A DNA stretch of 64,000 nucleotides from Lanius collurio. Taxonomy: Eukaryota > Chordata > Aves > Passeriformes > Laniidae. The stretch spans positions 23,194,240 through 23,258,239 of the forward strand of contig JACBWW010000004.1 in assembly GCA_020086605.1 (NCBI GenBank), given 5' to 3'. The notes under the pieces were generated by a model. The model was given only the letters and a program-made list of their open reading frames with translations. It did no database searches and was not told the DNA's origin. How positions within the stretch are numbered: the stretch's first letter is position 1; every line of letters starts with the position of its first letter. Below, piece by piece: positions 1 through 10,282 of this stretch. A program made the translations under genes and the position numbers.

Positions 1-734
1 TAGTGGGTAAACTCTTGCAATGAATCTGGCTCCGTTTAAGTAATGAGGAAATATTCTATCTGTATAGCTTTCTGTTCCTTTTACAAAAATATTTACAGGC
101 AAGAGTCTTTTTTTCTTCGGAAAAAATCTGTTCTTTCTACTTTATGTTCAACTGAAGTCATAAACCAGTAAAATGCATCACAATTTCTAGCTGGGGAAAA
201 AAATCATGGTTATCATTCATTCAAACTTGGACAAGGTACAAAAATGTTGTGAATTTGAGCAGGACTTTTTTCCAAAGGTTTGAGTACCCCATAAAGCATG
301 AACTGCTCTTTTGTGTTACTTGAGGATGGATATGCCAATAGGCTAATATTTACCAGATTAGGAAAAGATTCAAACCATGTGAATATTTGTTCATTCCTGT
401 TGACTTAACAAAACTGACAGTCATGTCACATTTTATCATGACATACAGGAGACAAAGTACAGCATCATAAAACACAGTTCAAAGCAGCATGTCATGTACT
501 GCAAAAAATATAAGGGGACATTGTTTGACTTTGACTGGAGGGTAAAAATCACTACTGTTTCCAGAATTTCTTCTGTAAGAGATGTCTTACTCCCAACATT
601 TGAAATATATTAAGAGTTGAATAGCTTTCTGCTGCAATATATTCTTGTTTTATGAATTCCCAGTGTTTAGGCATATCAAGTTGTATTAACACCTTGCAGT
701 TGGTAATGGCATGGTTGACAGTCTCTCCATGAAG
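1..734. other. AT-rich noncoding sequence
   Basis: I see no gene, RNA or clear repeat here. Short open frames occur on both strands but lack coding character and splice context. The right edge runs into a CR1 LINE fragment. Confidence 0.5.
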
Positions 735-1620
735 ATTATGGGACAAAGAAATACAGTGGATGCCATTGTGAGAGTTTACTACAGGCCACCCAGCCAGGAT
801 GATGACATCGATGAAGGTATCCTCCTTCAAAAAACTAAGGGGTACCTCTAAAGCACCTGCCCCTCTCCTTATTGGGCACTTTTGCTAGATGTAAGGTGGG
901 AATGCCAAACAGCTGGTACAAACAGGTTCAGAAGATTGCTAAAACACCTGGGTGATATCTTCATGGTAGATGTACTAAGAGAGTTGACTAGTGAAGGTGT
1001 CCTCCTTGATCTGATGCTTGTTAACAGCAATGGTGTCATGAGTGAAGCAATTGGCAGCTCTCTTTGCCACAGTGTCCATGAAGCAGTTGGATTTAAAATC
1101 TCTGGTGACAGGAGGAAAAGTGACAGCAAAACTTCAGCTCTGGACAGGAGGAAAGCAGACTTCAGGCTGCTTAGGAAATTAGTAAGATCCCCTGGGAAAA
1201 TGCTTTTGAAGGTGCTGGGGCCCATCAGTACGGATCATGTTTTAAGCAACATTTCCTAAGGGCACAGGAGCAGACAATTCCCAAATGTCAGCAGACCAGC
1301 AGGCAATGCAGAAGGCTGGCTTGGCTTAACATGAATCATCTCATGGAAAGAAGGTGTAAAGGGAAGGTGTATGCCCAGTGGAAGCACAAGTAGGTGACAT
1401 GGGATGAATACAGAGCTACTGCTTTCCACTGTAAGGAGAAAAATTATGTGGCCAAAGATCAAAGAGACTACTGTGAGGGACAATTAAAAGGCTTTTTAAA
1501 ATATGCTAAGAGCAAAAGGCAGTCCAGAAACTGCATTATCGCATTTTTATGATGAGGACAGTCACCTCACAAACAGGGAAAAACAACTGCCCAATCTTTT
1601 GTGAATATTTGGAAATGTCT
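735..1620 (+). mobile_element. CR1 LINE fragment, endonuclease region and linker to the reverse transcriptase
   Basis: This is an internal piece of a CR1 non-LTR retrotransposon ORF2, read left to right. A YYRPP motif, typical of the CR1 AP-like endonuclease, lies near 780. The 882-1256 frame then reads LLDLMLVN and HSVHEAVGFKI, matching the end of the endonuclease, where the usual catalytic SDH has become SVH. It continues with LDRRKADFRLLRKLV from the linker. After the stop at 1257-1259 the similarity carries on in another frame (AQEQTIPKC, RLAWLN, VYAQWKHK, VTWDEYRA) to about 1610. Stops near 846 and 1257, plus frame changes, show that it is dead. The 3' end and its short terminal repeats are not visible, so it is a fragment. 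Family assignment rests on remembered CR1 motifs; both boundaries are approximate. Confidence 0.85.
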
Positions 1621-4600
1621 TTAGTTGAAGATAATTATTCTGTATTTCAAAGTCATAGTTTCCCATAATGAAGAGGGAGTGCAGAGGACCTTCAGACTCT
1701 TTCCAGAAACTATCACCTTCAAGCAAATTCTACCAAATGTTGAACATTTGCTCTATATGTAATTAATATGAGGGAGTGGGGGAAAAGGAAAGTGTCATTT
1801 TTCTCTGAGTGTGGATTACTTACATTCTGTTTCCTAATACTAGGGTCTTGTGGTAGCTCTTTTTTTTCCATTACCCCACAGCTATTCATTAGCTGATGTG
1901 CCAATGTCTGTCAGAGTTTCTCCTGTGGGACAATGGTGTCTTAATATTTTAGCAACAGCACAGAGCTGTAATTATCTGTAAATAATTTAGCATGTGTTTC
2001 ATCCATGTGGAAGCTATCCAATCAGTCAAAGCAAAAAACTCCCAACATTTCTTATCAAAGTTTGAGTCTTCTACAATATGCTTTTTGTCATCTTTGGATT
2101 CTCAAAATCATTCATTAGGTATTTCCCTCCACAAATATTTGGAACATCAAAATCATCTTATATTGCTGGGGACAAATTCAGACATGATATGAATAAGTAT
2201 ATCCCGAAAAATTTGCAATATTTCACCCATATAGCATTATTGAAAATTGTCCGCCTTGTTAATATTTATTTCCTATATTCAGGAAGAACATACACAACTT
2301 TAATTAAAAGTTTTTAAAGATAAGACTATTAATTATGCTGGTTATATCTTTTCTTCTCTCTGATCAAGCAAGCATTCAAAAATTAATTTTCATCAGCTTC
2401 TTCAGTTTCTTATTATTTTTCTTCCTTAGCAGTTTACCATGACAATCTCTTAAAATGAGGATGAGAAGAAGAATTAAAACATTATTCACCGCATGGGCAT
2501 TCAGAAGGAGAGGGATTTAGTTCAGCTGACCCTAACCTCCAAAGGGTCCAAAAGAAGCAGGTGAGATCTGTGCTGAGCATTATTGCTAGCTTATTCACGT
2601 GTTAGTTAGGTCTGCCATCTGCTTATGATTTACCTAGCTTCTAAAATATACTGCCTAGAAATAAGTGAGTGAATGCGAGTAATTCCAAAGAACATTATTT
2701 CTGCTTGGGAAGACTGGAATGCATACAGTTTTTCTAGGAACAAGGTTAGAAAATACTTTTGAATGTAGGCCTTTTCTTCTTATATGCAGAGAATTTACCA
2801 TTCTCTTGAGGATATATACATGCATATAAATGACATTTGATTCATGTTTGACAAAGTTTGACATAAGATGTTTTCAATAGATATAATTTTTATCTAGAAG
2901 AGGAGCTGACCGCAGCTATATTGAATGTTCAAGTTTCTCTTAAGACTGTGAAAGACTGTGTATTTACCTGAGTATGGGTGTGTATGAGACAATTTATGGA
3001 TAATCTCACTTTGCACTGCAATCTCAATGGTTTCCCTGTGATTCTGAAGTCAGAATAATGTGAAGAATTATCTCTGCAGTCCTCAGAGTGAAAAATCTGT
3101 CTGCGTGTACATGTCTATAACAGAGACATTCATTAGCTAGGGCTAAAATGAGCCATGAAAATCTTGGGAGGGATATACTTGACACAGCATAAATTCTAGC
3201 TACTTTTGCTGGGAGATAATGTTTAAAGAGATACCAGATTGTTTAAAAGTGTGAATTACACTTGCTTCCAATGGAGTGAGAATAATAAGCATGAAAATAT
3301 TTTTTTACAATTTCAATTATTTGATTGTGTTTTATCAAAAGTATAAAGTATTTGAAATCAAGGGTTTTTTTTAGTAATAAGTTAGCGCTGTTATTAGTTA
3401 TCGAATGAGTTTCTTCTGCTTTGGTATTGCTGCTATGCAAAAAAAAAATTACTTTCTTTGAACAACCAGATGGAAGATATATTGAACTGTTAAAATATAT
3501 TAAAAATAACACTTTACTGAGTGTAAAACATTGAAAGATAAAGGGCCACATTCTGAAGTTTTTTTTAACAGAATTTAATATTATAATGGAAGCTCAATAA
3601 TTAGAACCCATCTGACTCTCAAGTGTCAGCTCCTAAAAATGTAATGAAGCAGCAGCAGTAAGGATTCATACAGCTATGAAAGTGGTACTGCAGACCACAT
3701 TGGTGATTTGAAGTAATATCTTTTGTGTAGGATATGTTTTAGACATATTTGAATAATATTTGTCAATAATATATGAGATAATTTTTTTCCAGTGAATTAT
3801 CAAATGCATTATTAATGAACACATATTATTCAACAGACATTTTAGAAGCTCAAATAATTTTATACAAACATTAATTTAGATTCTTTTCCTCTTTCTTCTG
3901 TGGTTTTTCCCTTAGCTAAGACAACTTATACTAAATTTTATTTTACCAGCGAAAGGATTAAATTCAATTTGTTTTTATTATACTGTTAATGTGCATTTCT
4001 AATATCCGCATGGGAAATCACTGTAGTGTCATTAATGTGCTGTAAATTCACATTGGAGTTTAATTTACAATAATGTGACTAAGGAAAAGAACTGGTAAGT
4101 ACATATGACTTTTTCACAGAGGCTTTAACTTAAAACACGCATATTCTTCCTTGTTCTTTTAACTGCAGCAAAATAGCTGGTTTTTATTAGACATGCACTT
4201 TAGTTTAACTGTCAAGTTTGGGATGATTGGAGTAGAAAGCTGACTATGGAATTAAATTATTTTTTTCCTTATATTTTGTTATAGAAACTCACAATATTTA
4301 CTATCTGGTAGTCTCCAATGAAAAAATTTAACACGTTACTGAAGTGCTCAGTGTTTAAATATATGCATCTTAATCTGGGTGTTTTATGGATATATAGATA
4401 TATGAATTACCATGCAATTAATGCAGATTCAATGAGGAGCTTTGACTATTTATATTTTTATAATTCAGGCAGCATCTCCTGTCTATTAAGATTATAAGGA
4501 TTTGATTTTGGAGGACATATTTTCTTCATGTGTGAGTACATTGACAAGTGCAGTGGAGCCCTGATAACTGATATGTCTCGATAATCTTGTCTAATTGACA

Positions 4601-5717
4601 TCTTGGACATTTTTGAGTTTTCACATTGCCAGCTGCATTGACAAAGCGTTGCTAAATGATAATATGCAAAACTTGTTTCCAGAGCTCAGATAAAATAAAT
4701 AGTCTGTACTTTGGAGCACAGTCTGTGAGGAATAAAGTCTTAGTAAACCGTAGAATGGTGAAACTCTGATGCTTTAAGTAGTGGGTGGAGAACAAATAAC
4801 AGGTGGGGCCATGCCATCATACAGCTATTTCTGTAATTGCATCATTCTTTTTTGAAAATATCTCCAAAGGAAAACAGCCCCCAACAATCCATTCAGTAAA
4901 TGGTAGAAATAATGATCCTAGATCCATTCAACAGATGTCCAATGTCCTGAATTGTCCATCAATGCAGTATTTCTGGCTCCTCTCTCTTCCCTCTACTATT
5001 CTTGCTGTGGGAGTGGGAACAGCCTAGAATAATGTGCCTACTCTTTTTTTTTTTTAGTGATTTCATAGATGAGTAAGGCTCTATAATGAAATCAAGATAC
5101 AGAATTATAAAAAAGTAATGAGACAAAAATTATGTCATGTATATCTATCGTCCTGGCTTCAAGTAGGAAACGTGCTTGTGCTGTACATAGATTTCAGGAA
5201 CATGCTGTATTATGCAGTGTATTCTGAAAGTGTTCCAGCATATTTGGTGAAATCACTGTTCTACCTATTTAAAAGTTAAAGGAAGAGTAGAGCAGTGAGG
5301 ATGAGTGGAGCTGCTGGTAGACAAAATACTTAGAAACTTTACAGCCTCAGCCATCATCCTTACGTCATACTTAGCTGTTCATAACTTTCTGATGGCTGAT
5401 ACCCAATCCAGGGCCACTGACGCCAATATAAAATTGCTAAGGACATTAATAAGAGGAGGATTTCCTTTATATTGAAAAGATTACAGATACTGTAAAAAAA
5501 AAAAAAAGCATTCAACAATAAAGTGAGTTTCAATTAGAAAATTAAACAGTGTTGATGTATCTTTAAAATGTCCATTCTAAACAAACACTAACTGCGAAAA
5601 ACCTCTAGAAATGACACATGTAAATGACATTTTTTGTGAATAAAATATATGATCAGACACTGATTGAAATAGCAAGAGTAATAGAAATATGAGACTTATC
5701 AGAATTAGGTATGTGTA
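1621..5717. other. AT-rich noncoding interval
   Basis: About 4.1 kb with no supportable gene. Short A runs lie near 3438 and 5493. A segment around 3930-4100 is less repetitive, with several TAAT cores, and might be a conserved noncoding element; that is only an impression. The strong donor-like GTAAGT near 4095 has no open exon upstream of it. Confidence 0.5.
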
Positions 5718-5723
5718 GATATA
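5718..5723. repeat. left target-site duplication (GATATA)
   Basis: The six bases just before the 5' LTR are identical to the six bases after the 3' LTR (8247-8252). A 6-bp duplication is usual for class II (alpha/beta-like, ERVK-type) retroviral integration. Confidence 0.9.
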
Positions 5724-6005
5724 TGTGGAGGTTCCTCTCCCCTGAAGTCCCGGGGGAGGGACCCTGCAGGGTACGGGTCTGTCCCTGTCCCCATGTCACG
5801 TGTGCCCCATACCTGTTCCTAACTGGTTGGTTTGGGTGCCTGGGAGAAGAGAGCAGGGTCCCATGACTGGAGGGTCTGCTTGGGAACTCCAGCCATGCGG
5901 CTGGAAGAATAAAACATCTCTGAACATTTAAAGAAATATCACTTCATCTTTCCTTCCAAGTTCATTGCTATGTTATACTTGTTGTAAGGATTCCCAATTA
6001 CAACA
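5724..6005 (+). repeat. 5' LTR of the cold-shock-domain retroelement
   Basis: 282 bp beginning TGTGGAGG and ending TTACAACA, alignable along its full length with 7961-8246. The first half is GC-rich and includes a CACGTG E-box core (about 5797-5802). An AATAAA lies at 5908-5913, followed by a conserved AT-rich U5-like end. Relative to the 3' LTR it lacks a 6-bp duplication near 5784 and shows scattered substitutions. Confidence 0.92.
5908..5913 (+). promoter_or_regulatory. polyadenylation signal in the 5' LTR
   Basis: AATAAA sits 92 bases before the LTR end, at the same relative place as the copy in the 3' LTR. This marks the likely R region. Confidence 0.7.
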
Positions 6006-6007
6006 AA

Positions 6008-6025
6008 TGGTGGAGAACTGCTGGC
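6008..6025 (+). promoter_or_regulatory. probable tRNA primer-binding site, diverged
   Basis: Two bases after the LTR end the sequence reads TGGTGGAGA followed by less clear bases. Retroviral primer sites start with TGG, complementary to the tRNA CCA end. The first nine bases fit the 3' end of tRNA-Ala as I remember it, but the next nine do not fit well. The position is convincing; the tRNA identity is a guess. Confidence 0.45.
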
Positions 6026-6115
6026 AAACGATCCCTGGAGAAGGTAATTTGGTGATTTGTGAGTGAAGTCTAGATATCCCTTCTTGCTTTCATTTTGCTG
6101 TCCCATCTCTGAACG

Positions 6116-6574
6116 ATGAAGAACTCATGGAAAGACTCATGGCTGTCTGAACCACAAAGAGACATTTACCTTAAACTTAAAAAGGTTCTTGAACAGCAAT
6201 ATGTAGGTTTTAGCTTAATTCAAGCTCAGAAAGAACTAAGACACTTCCTGGCATGGTTGTTTAAAAACTTCTTGTATGTTTTTTGGGATTACATTCTTAC
6301 CAAGGACTTTTGGGAGAACGTTTGGACACAGTTAACTTCTGAATCAAAAAATATGCCAATGCAAGACTATTTCCATGAATATTTCCTGATTACAGAGAGT
6401 GTTGAGCAATACCGGCTGTGTCCCACTGCTGTTTTAGCAGCAAACACGTGGTCAAGCAGCATGCATATTGCAGTGGGCTCCTCCATTGCCCCAGAGACGG
6501 CGTGGCCCTGGCTGTGGGCGCCCAGTGCATTGCAGGTGGGGCAAGGGAGCTCCCGCACGTGGGAGAGCCAGTGA
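6116..6574 (+). pseudogene. gag-like N-terminal fragment running into foreign GC-rich sequence
   Basis: An ATG at 6116 opens a 152-codon frame. The first ~100 residues are rich in charged and aromatic residues and look helical (QRDIYLKLKKVLEQQ, then an FLAWLF stretch). They resemble the matrix part of class II retroviral Gag polyproteins, and the location right after the leader is where gag should begin. From about residue 115 (near 6460) composition changes abruptly to Trp/Ala/Pro/Ser-rich sequence encoded by GC-rich DNA, and the frame stops at 6572-6574. No capsid major-homology region, zinc knuckles or protease follow. I read it as a remnant of gag truncated by replacement of downstream viral sequence. 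The gag assignment rests on position and general character and is not certain; a captured or unrelated N-terminus is possible. Confidence 0.5.
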
Positions 6575-7260
6575 GGCCGGCACGGCGGGAGCAGAGCCGG
6601 CGGGGAGACCGGAGGCAGCAGGAGTGGAGCCAGGAGTGTCGCGGCAGAGCAGGCCAGGTGATGTCCGCCCTGAGGTAGCAGTGAGGGCGGTGGAGACAGA
6701 GGCACATCCTGGAGATGGCCGCCCTGTGCTGCGTGCTGCGCGATGGTCTGAGCACGAGCCTTGCAGCGAGAAAGGCAGTGGTGATTGTGGCAGTCGCTAT
6801 GGCGATGGCGATGAGCCACGCCATGCCAAGCCGGAGTGGTGTGGGGGCAGCGAGAAGGCAACCGCGATAGCACCCAGCAACGACATGTCTGTAGCCGACA
6901 ACAGCAGGGGCGGCAGTGCTGGTGATACAGTCGCGCATATGTGAACGCCTCACAGGGCGCGGCCATGCAGCCATGCAAACACCCGGAAAGCGTGGAGCAG
7001 TCCCGCGGAGCTCCAGAGGGGAAGCGAGCACAGCGCCAAACGGTGGTGCAGAGGAGGCCAAAGGCGGAGCAGCCGGCAGGGTCAGCGTGCAGCAGCACGG
7101 CCAGACCGGACCCGCATGGACCCAAACGTGATCCCGAGGAGTCGAAACCCCATGGCAGGAACGCCCTGGTGGCAGCAGGAATGCCTTGGCGGCGCCCGGT
7201 GATCCTGGCTGCGGCAGCCCTGGCACGAGAGCAAGCAAAACTGAAAGTGAAAGCAAAGAC
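6465..7260 (+). other. GC- and CpG-rich insert within the retroelement
   Basis: Composition jumps from AT-rich to strongly GC-rich near 6460 and falls back near 7260. It is dense in CGG, GCC and GCA runs. Long open frames occur on both strands because GC-rich DNA has few stops, so openness alone is not evidence of coding. On the plus strand one frame (about 6468-6944) encodes Ala/Gly/Pro/Glu-rich sequence, and another opens after the stop at 7129-7131 and runs into the cold-shock domain. Y-box messages also have GC-rich 5' parts encoding Ala/Pro/Gly-rich N-termini, so this may be the 5' part of the captured message, now frame-shifted. That origin is inferred from adjacency and composition only. 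Confidence 0.6.
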
Positions 7261-7266
7261 AAGGCA

Positions 7267-7713
7267 ATGCAGAAAGAGGAAAAAATTTTCACAGCTAAGG
7301 TTTTTGGAACTGTAAAATGATATAATGTAAATAAAAATTATGGTTTCTTATTGAAAAATGATACAGGAGAAAGTATTTTTGTCCATAAATCTACTATTGT
7401 GAAAAATAACCCCAAAAGTGATGTTCCAAGCTTAGAAGAGGGAAAAAGAGTAGAATTTAAAGTTGTGCAGGGAAGAAAGGACCCACAGGCAGCATCTGTT
7501 AAAGGCCCTGGGGGTGCCCCTGTGCACGGTAGTAGATATGCTAGACAATATCCCCATAATACCTATGCTATCCTCTATCCCACCTTCCCCTTTTATCCCA
7601 TGCCCCTTTATCCCCCACATATGCCCAGCCCAAATTTTCCTTTCTGGTTCCCCTCACAAAACCAGTCTTTTCCATTTGCCAAGAACCCCTTTGCAATGCC
7701 GATGGGGGGATGA
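7267..7713 (+). pseudogene. captured Y-box-type cold-shock domain, interrupted by one TGA
   Basis: The frame is open from 7132, with its first ATG at 7267, and ends at the TGA of 7711-7713: 148 codons, with one internal TGA at codon 18 (7318-7320). Codons ~8-94 match the Y-box (YBX) cold-shock domain. Visible pieces are KVFGTVK before the stop, YGF (25-27, RNP1-like), SIFVHKSTI (36-44, RNP2-like), KNNP (46-49), GKRVEFKVVQG, and GPGGAPVHGSRYA at the C-terminal edge. The Lys-Asn-Asn-Pro loop and Gly-Pro-Gly-Gly edge point to Y-box proteins rather than LIN28 or bacterial Csp. The internal stop falls where the family has its RNA-stacking Trp. No frameshift occurs after it. Codons ~95-148 form a Pro/Phe/Tyr/Met-rich tail unlike the alternating basic and acidic blocks of vertebrate YBX C-termini. 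No ATG is available between the stop and the core motifs, so this copy probably yields no folded domain. Known Y-box proteins bind mRNA and control its translation and packaging. Confidence 0.88.
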
Positions 7714-7946
7714 AAAGGAGGGAGGGAAGAAATTAACTGTCATATTCTAAGATTCCAAGAGGTACAGAAAGGAAAAAAACCCTCTCTTGATTCAGTTTCC
7801 ATCTGAAGCATGCTCAAGTCCTGTCTGCCTTCTGATGCTCCAAAGAAAATCTGTTTGGACATTTGGGGACTCAAGATAGTGGCTTCTTTTCTTTTGAAAT
7901 TGTTTTGTTATGTTTATCCAACTGTTTTCAATGTTCTTTATTTAAT
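7714..7946 (+). other. 3' noncoding part of the retroelement
   Basis: Sequence between the cold-shock-domain stop and the purine tract. It returns to ordinary AT-rich composition and is T-rich near 7880-7940. It may be the leftover 3' end of the parental provirus. The only A run is a short one near 7770, with no A-tail that would mark an independent processed-gene insertion. Confidence 0.5.
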
Positions 7947-7960
7947 AAGAAAGGGTGAAT
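7947..7960 (+). promoter_or_regulatory. polypurine tract
   Basis: A purine run (AAGAAAGGG, then GAA after one T) lies directly before the 3' LTR, where retroviruses prime plus-strand synthesis. Confidence 0.75.
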
Positions 7961-8246
7961 TGTGGAGGTGCCTCTCCCCTGAAATCCCGAGGGAAGGACC
8001 CTGCAGGGTACGGGTCTGTCCCTGCCCCTGTCCCCATGTCACGTGTGCCCCATGCCTGTTCCTGATTGAGTGGTTTGGGTGCCAGGCCCGGGAAGAGACG
8101 AGGGTCCCACGACTGGGGTCTGCCTGGGAACTCCAGCCATGTGTCTGGAGGAATAAATCATCTCTGAACATCTGAAGAAATATCGCTTCATCTTTCCTTC
8201 CAAGTTCATTGTTATCTTATACTTGTAATGATTCCCAATTACAACA
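7961..8246 (+). repeat. 3' LTR of the cold-shock-domain retroelement
   Basis: 286 bp, TGTGGAGG...TTACAACA, pairing with 5724-6005. Differences by eye number about 25-30, including a 6-bp insertion near 7999, a cluster near 8085-8100 and changes near 8220. AATAAA is at 8152-8157. Confidence 0.92.
8152..8157 (+). promoter_or_regulatory. polyadenylation signal in the 3' LTR
   Basis: AATAAA in the same LTR context as 5908-5913. It would end transcripts that start in the 5' LTR. Confidence 0.7.
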
Positions 8247-8252
8247 GATATA
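8247..8252. repeat. right target-site duplication (GATATA)
   Basis: Exact match to 5718-5723, closing the element and showing that no flanking rearrangement has occurred since insertion. Confidence 0.9.
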
Positions 8253-10282
8253 TGAAAGTTAAAATGTCACTTTTTCTCTCTTTGGTTATTTACTTTAATT
8301 TGTAAAAGTAGGAGTACAATTTCTGAGTATTTTAAATGCAGTGATGTCACTAAAGTGACAAAAAATCCAAATAAAAATATTAATAAAATCACTGAAGATG
8401 AAAAAAGCTAACTTGGGAATTTGATCTAGGGGTAAAATAGTATAGTTGAAGTGTCAGTCAAAGTAAACAACCTTATTAAAAGCATAACAACAAAATCTCC
8501 TGGTGAGAAATATAGATAGAAACTACAGCAAAAGATCTATCTTCCTTTCCAAGTCCCACTTTTGGGACTTGGAAAACAAAAAGAAATTACACAAGAATGG
8601 AGAAGATTTGAATGTAAGGTGATTGAACAATAGACCAATCAGACCAGATAGGTCACAATAAATAGTTTCAAGCAAAAAAAAATGTAATAAAAAAGACTGT
8701 ATAAATAAATTGAAAGAACAAAATGCCTTATTCATCAGAAAGAAAAGAAAATAGTGAGTGAAAACAGATGTATGGAGCTCTTTTTCTACAGTATTTGTAA
8801 AAAGATCAATCGTGATTGATTCTCAAAATAGTACTTTTGAAGGTTGTAGGAAGTATAATATAAGAAGAGTGGGTGAAATGAAATGTAGATAAGTCAAAGA
8901 ATTAGACAGTGTATGAGACATTACCTAGAGTGACTTTCATTAATGGGGCTTTAGGTCAGATTAAGTTGTTCACAGGTGGGAAAATAAAGATTTGATCTTC
9001 TTATAGCTGGTGTTGTGTCATAAGGCAAGAAGTTAGATTTAGTAAATGAGCTGCCAAAACTTCCACCAGCAGGAGTTTCTCTTAGTATTTTTTCTTATTA
9101 TTCTTTTTAACTACAACACACAGAAACCCACCCAAGAACTGAAACAAACCTATGAGTAGGACAACTAGATATTCGTTCCAGGTTATGAATAGGGGAATAA
9201 AAGTCAGATAAATACTCAGTGTATGGAAAATCTGGTTTATGGTCAATGACGAAATAGATCAAGTCTAGACAAATGAAAGAAGATGGCAAAATTCCCCTGT
9301 ATCCTCTTCAATTTAATTCGAATCTCATTATGTTCTCATACTATAAAATTCTCCCTTGTATGCACATGACAGCTGTAAGTAGTGTAGCAATACATCTGTA
9401 TTTCTTCACCCACTCCCCAAAGAAAGGAGAATGAAAAATATTTATATTTTGGAATGTGTTTGTTGTAGCACTTCTATACATATGTAGTACTGGAGAAAAA
9501 TTCTAATTGATTACAGTCATAGACTGGTACCTCAGAACAGCTTTGGAAAGGACTAATGATCGAAGAATATATTGGGAGCAGGATTTCTTATACCTGTAGT
9601 GTACCCCACTACCCTATACTATGCTTATAGACCAAAGGCATAGATCTGTTATATTAATGCAATAAAGTATGTATTAAAGCAGTTTCTTCCTTACTGCAGA
9701 TTCACATAGAACTTGCGACCAAATATCAGAAAGAAATCTGCCCTGTAGAGGGTTCATTCTGGACACCATGTAGATATTAATTTTTAATTGATGATAATCA
9801 TGCCTCTTCTTCAGAATAATCTCAATACACTGAGAAATTTCTGACTGTGACGGATAAAGGATTACAAAGTATTTTTCATATGTGAAATTTTCTAGTTTAG
9901 TCATGATAAGTTCAAATAATATGACATCCCCCCCAAATGTCTATTAATTTTTCTTGTGCAAAACTCATTGATGTTGTATCTGTATGCACAAATCAATGTC
10001 ACTTTTAATTATTTCATCCAGTTCCAGCAGACTCATGTTCTATTTAGCATTAATATGTGTGTGTCGATATTTCCCAACTCAATTTCTATTCTTTTGTTTG
10101 ATTTTGTGTTTGATGAATGTTTAATATGTGAGTTCTTATCTTTCACATTAAGTGAGGTAAAATTTTATGTTTTTCAGTGGTTAAATTTGATCTTTAGGGA
10201 AAATGAATTCAAGGTAATTCTTTAGTAACAACAAAAAAATCTAATTAAATGTGGAATTGTTATCATTTCTCTATTATTTTAG
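8253..10282. other. AT-rich noncoding interval
   Basis: No supportable gene. The stretch at about 9516-9560 faintly resembles the minus-strand CR1 3' end (TCATAGACTGG, then GGAAAGGAC) but is too diverged to call. The rest is unremarkable. Confidence 0.5.

Larger units (their letters stand above)
5724..8246 (+). mobile_element. non-autonomous endogenous retroelement carrying a Y-box-type cold-shock domain
   Basis: A complete LTR-to-LTR element of 2.5 kb lies between identical 6-bp duplications. In order it holds a 5' LTR (5724-6005), a primer-site-like sequence (6008-6025), a gag-like start (from 6116), a GC- and CpG-rich segment (about 6465-7260), a cold-shock-domain frame (7267-7713, one internal stop), a short 3' noncoding part, a purine tract (7947-7960) and a 3' LTR (7961-8246). 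No protease, reverse transcriptase, integrase or envelope region is recognisable. Any past mobility would therefore have needed proteins supplied by a helper element. The LTRs differ at roughly 25-30 positions including small indels, so the insertion is old. The captured frame has no introns and no A-tail of its own, which fits transduction of a spliced message into the retroviral genome. I infer class II from the 6-bp duplication. Confidence 0.9.

Noticed and set aside
6390..7292. 300-codon minus-strand open frame with a signal-peptide-like start, antisense to the GC-rich insert
   Set aside because: It begins at a GTG, lies in GC-rich DNA where stops are rare, overlaps other long frames on both strands, and has no recognisable domain.
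7261..7713. The cold-shock domain as an independent processed pseudogene inserted into the retroelement
   Set aside because: There is no A-tail after 7713 and no second target duplication, and the frame sits neatly between leader and purine tract. Capture inside the element fits better.
9516..9660. Possible minus-strand CR1 3' terminus
   Set aside because: Only two short strings match. Too weak to call.
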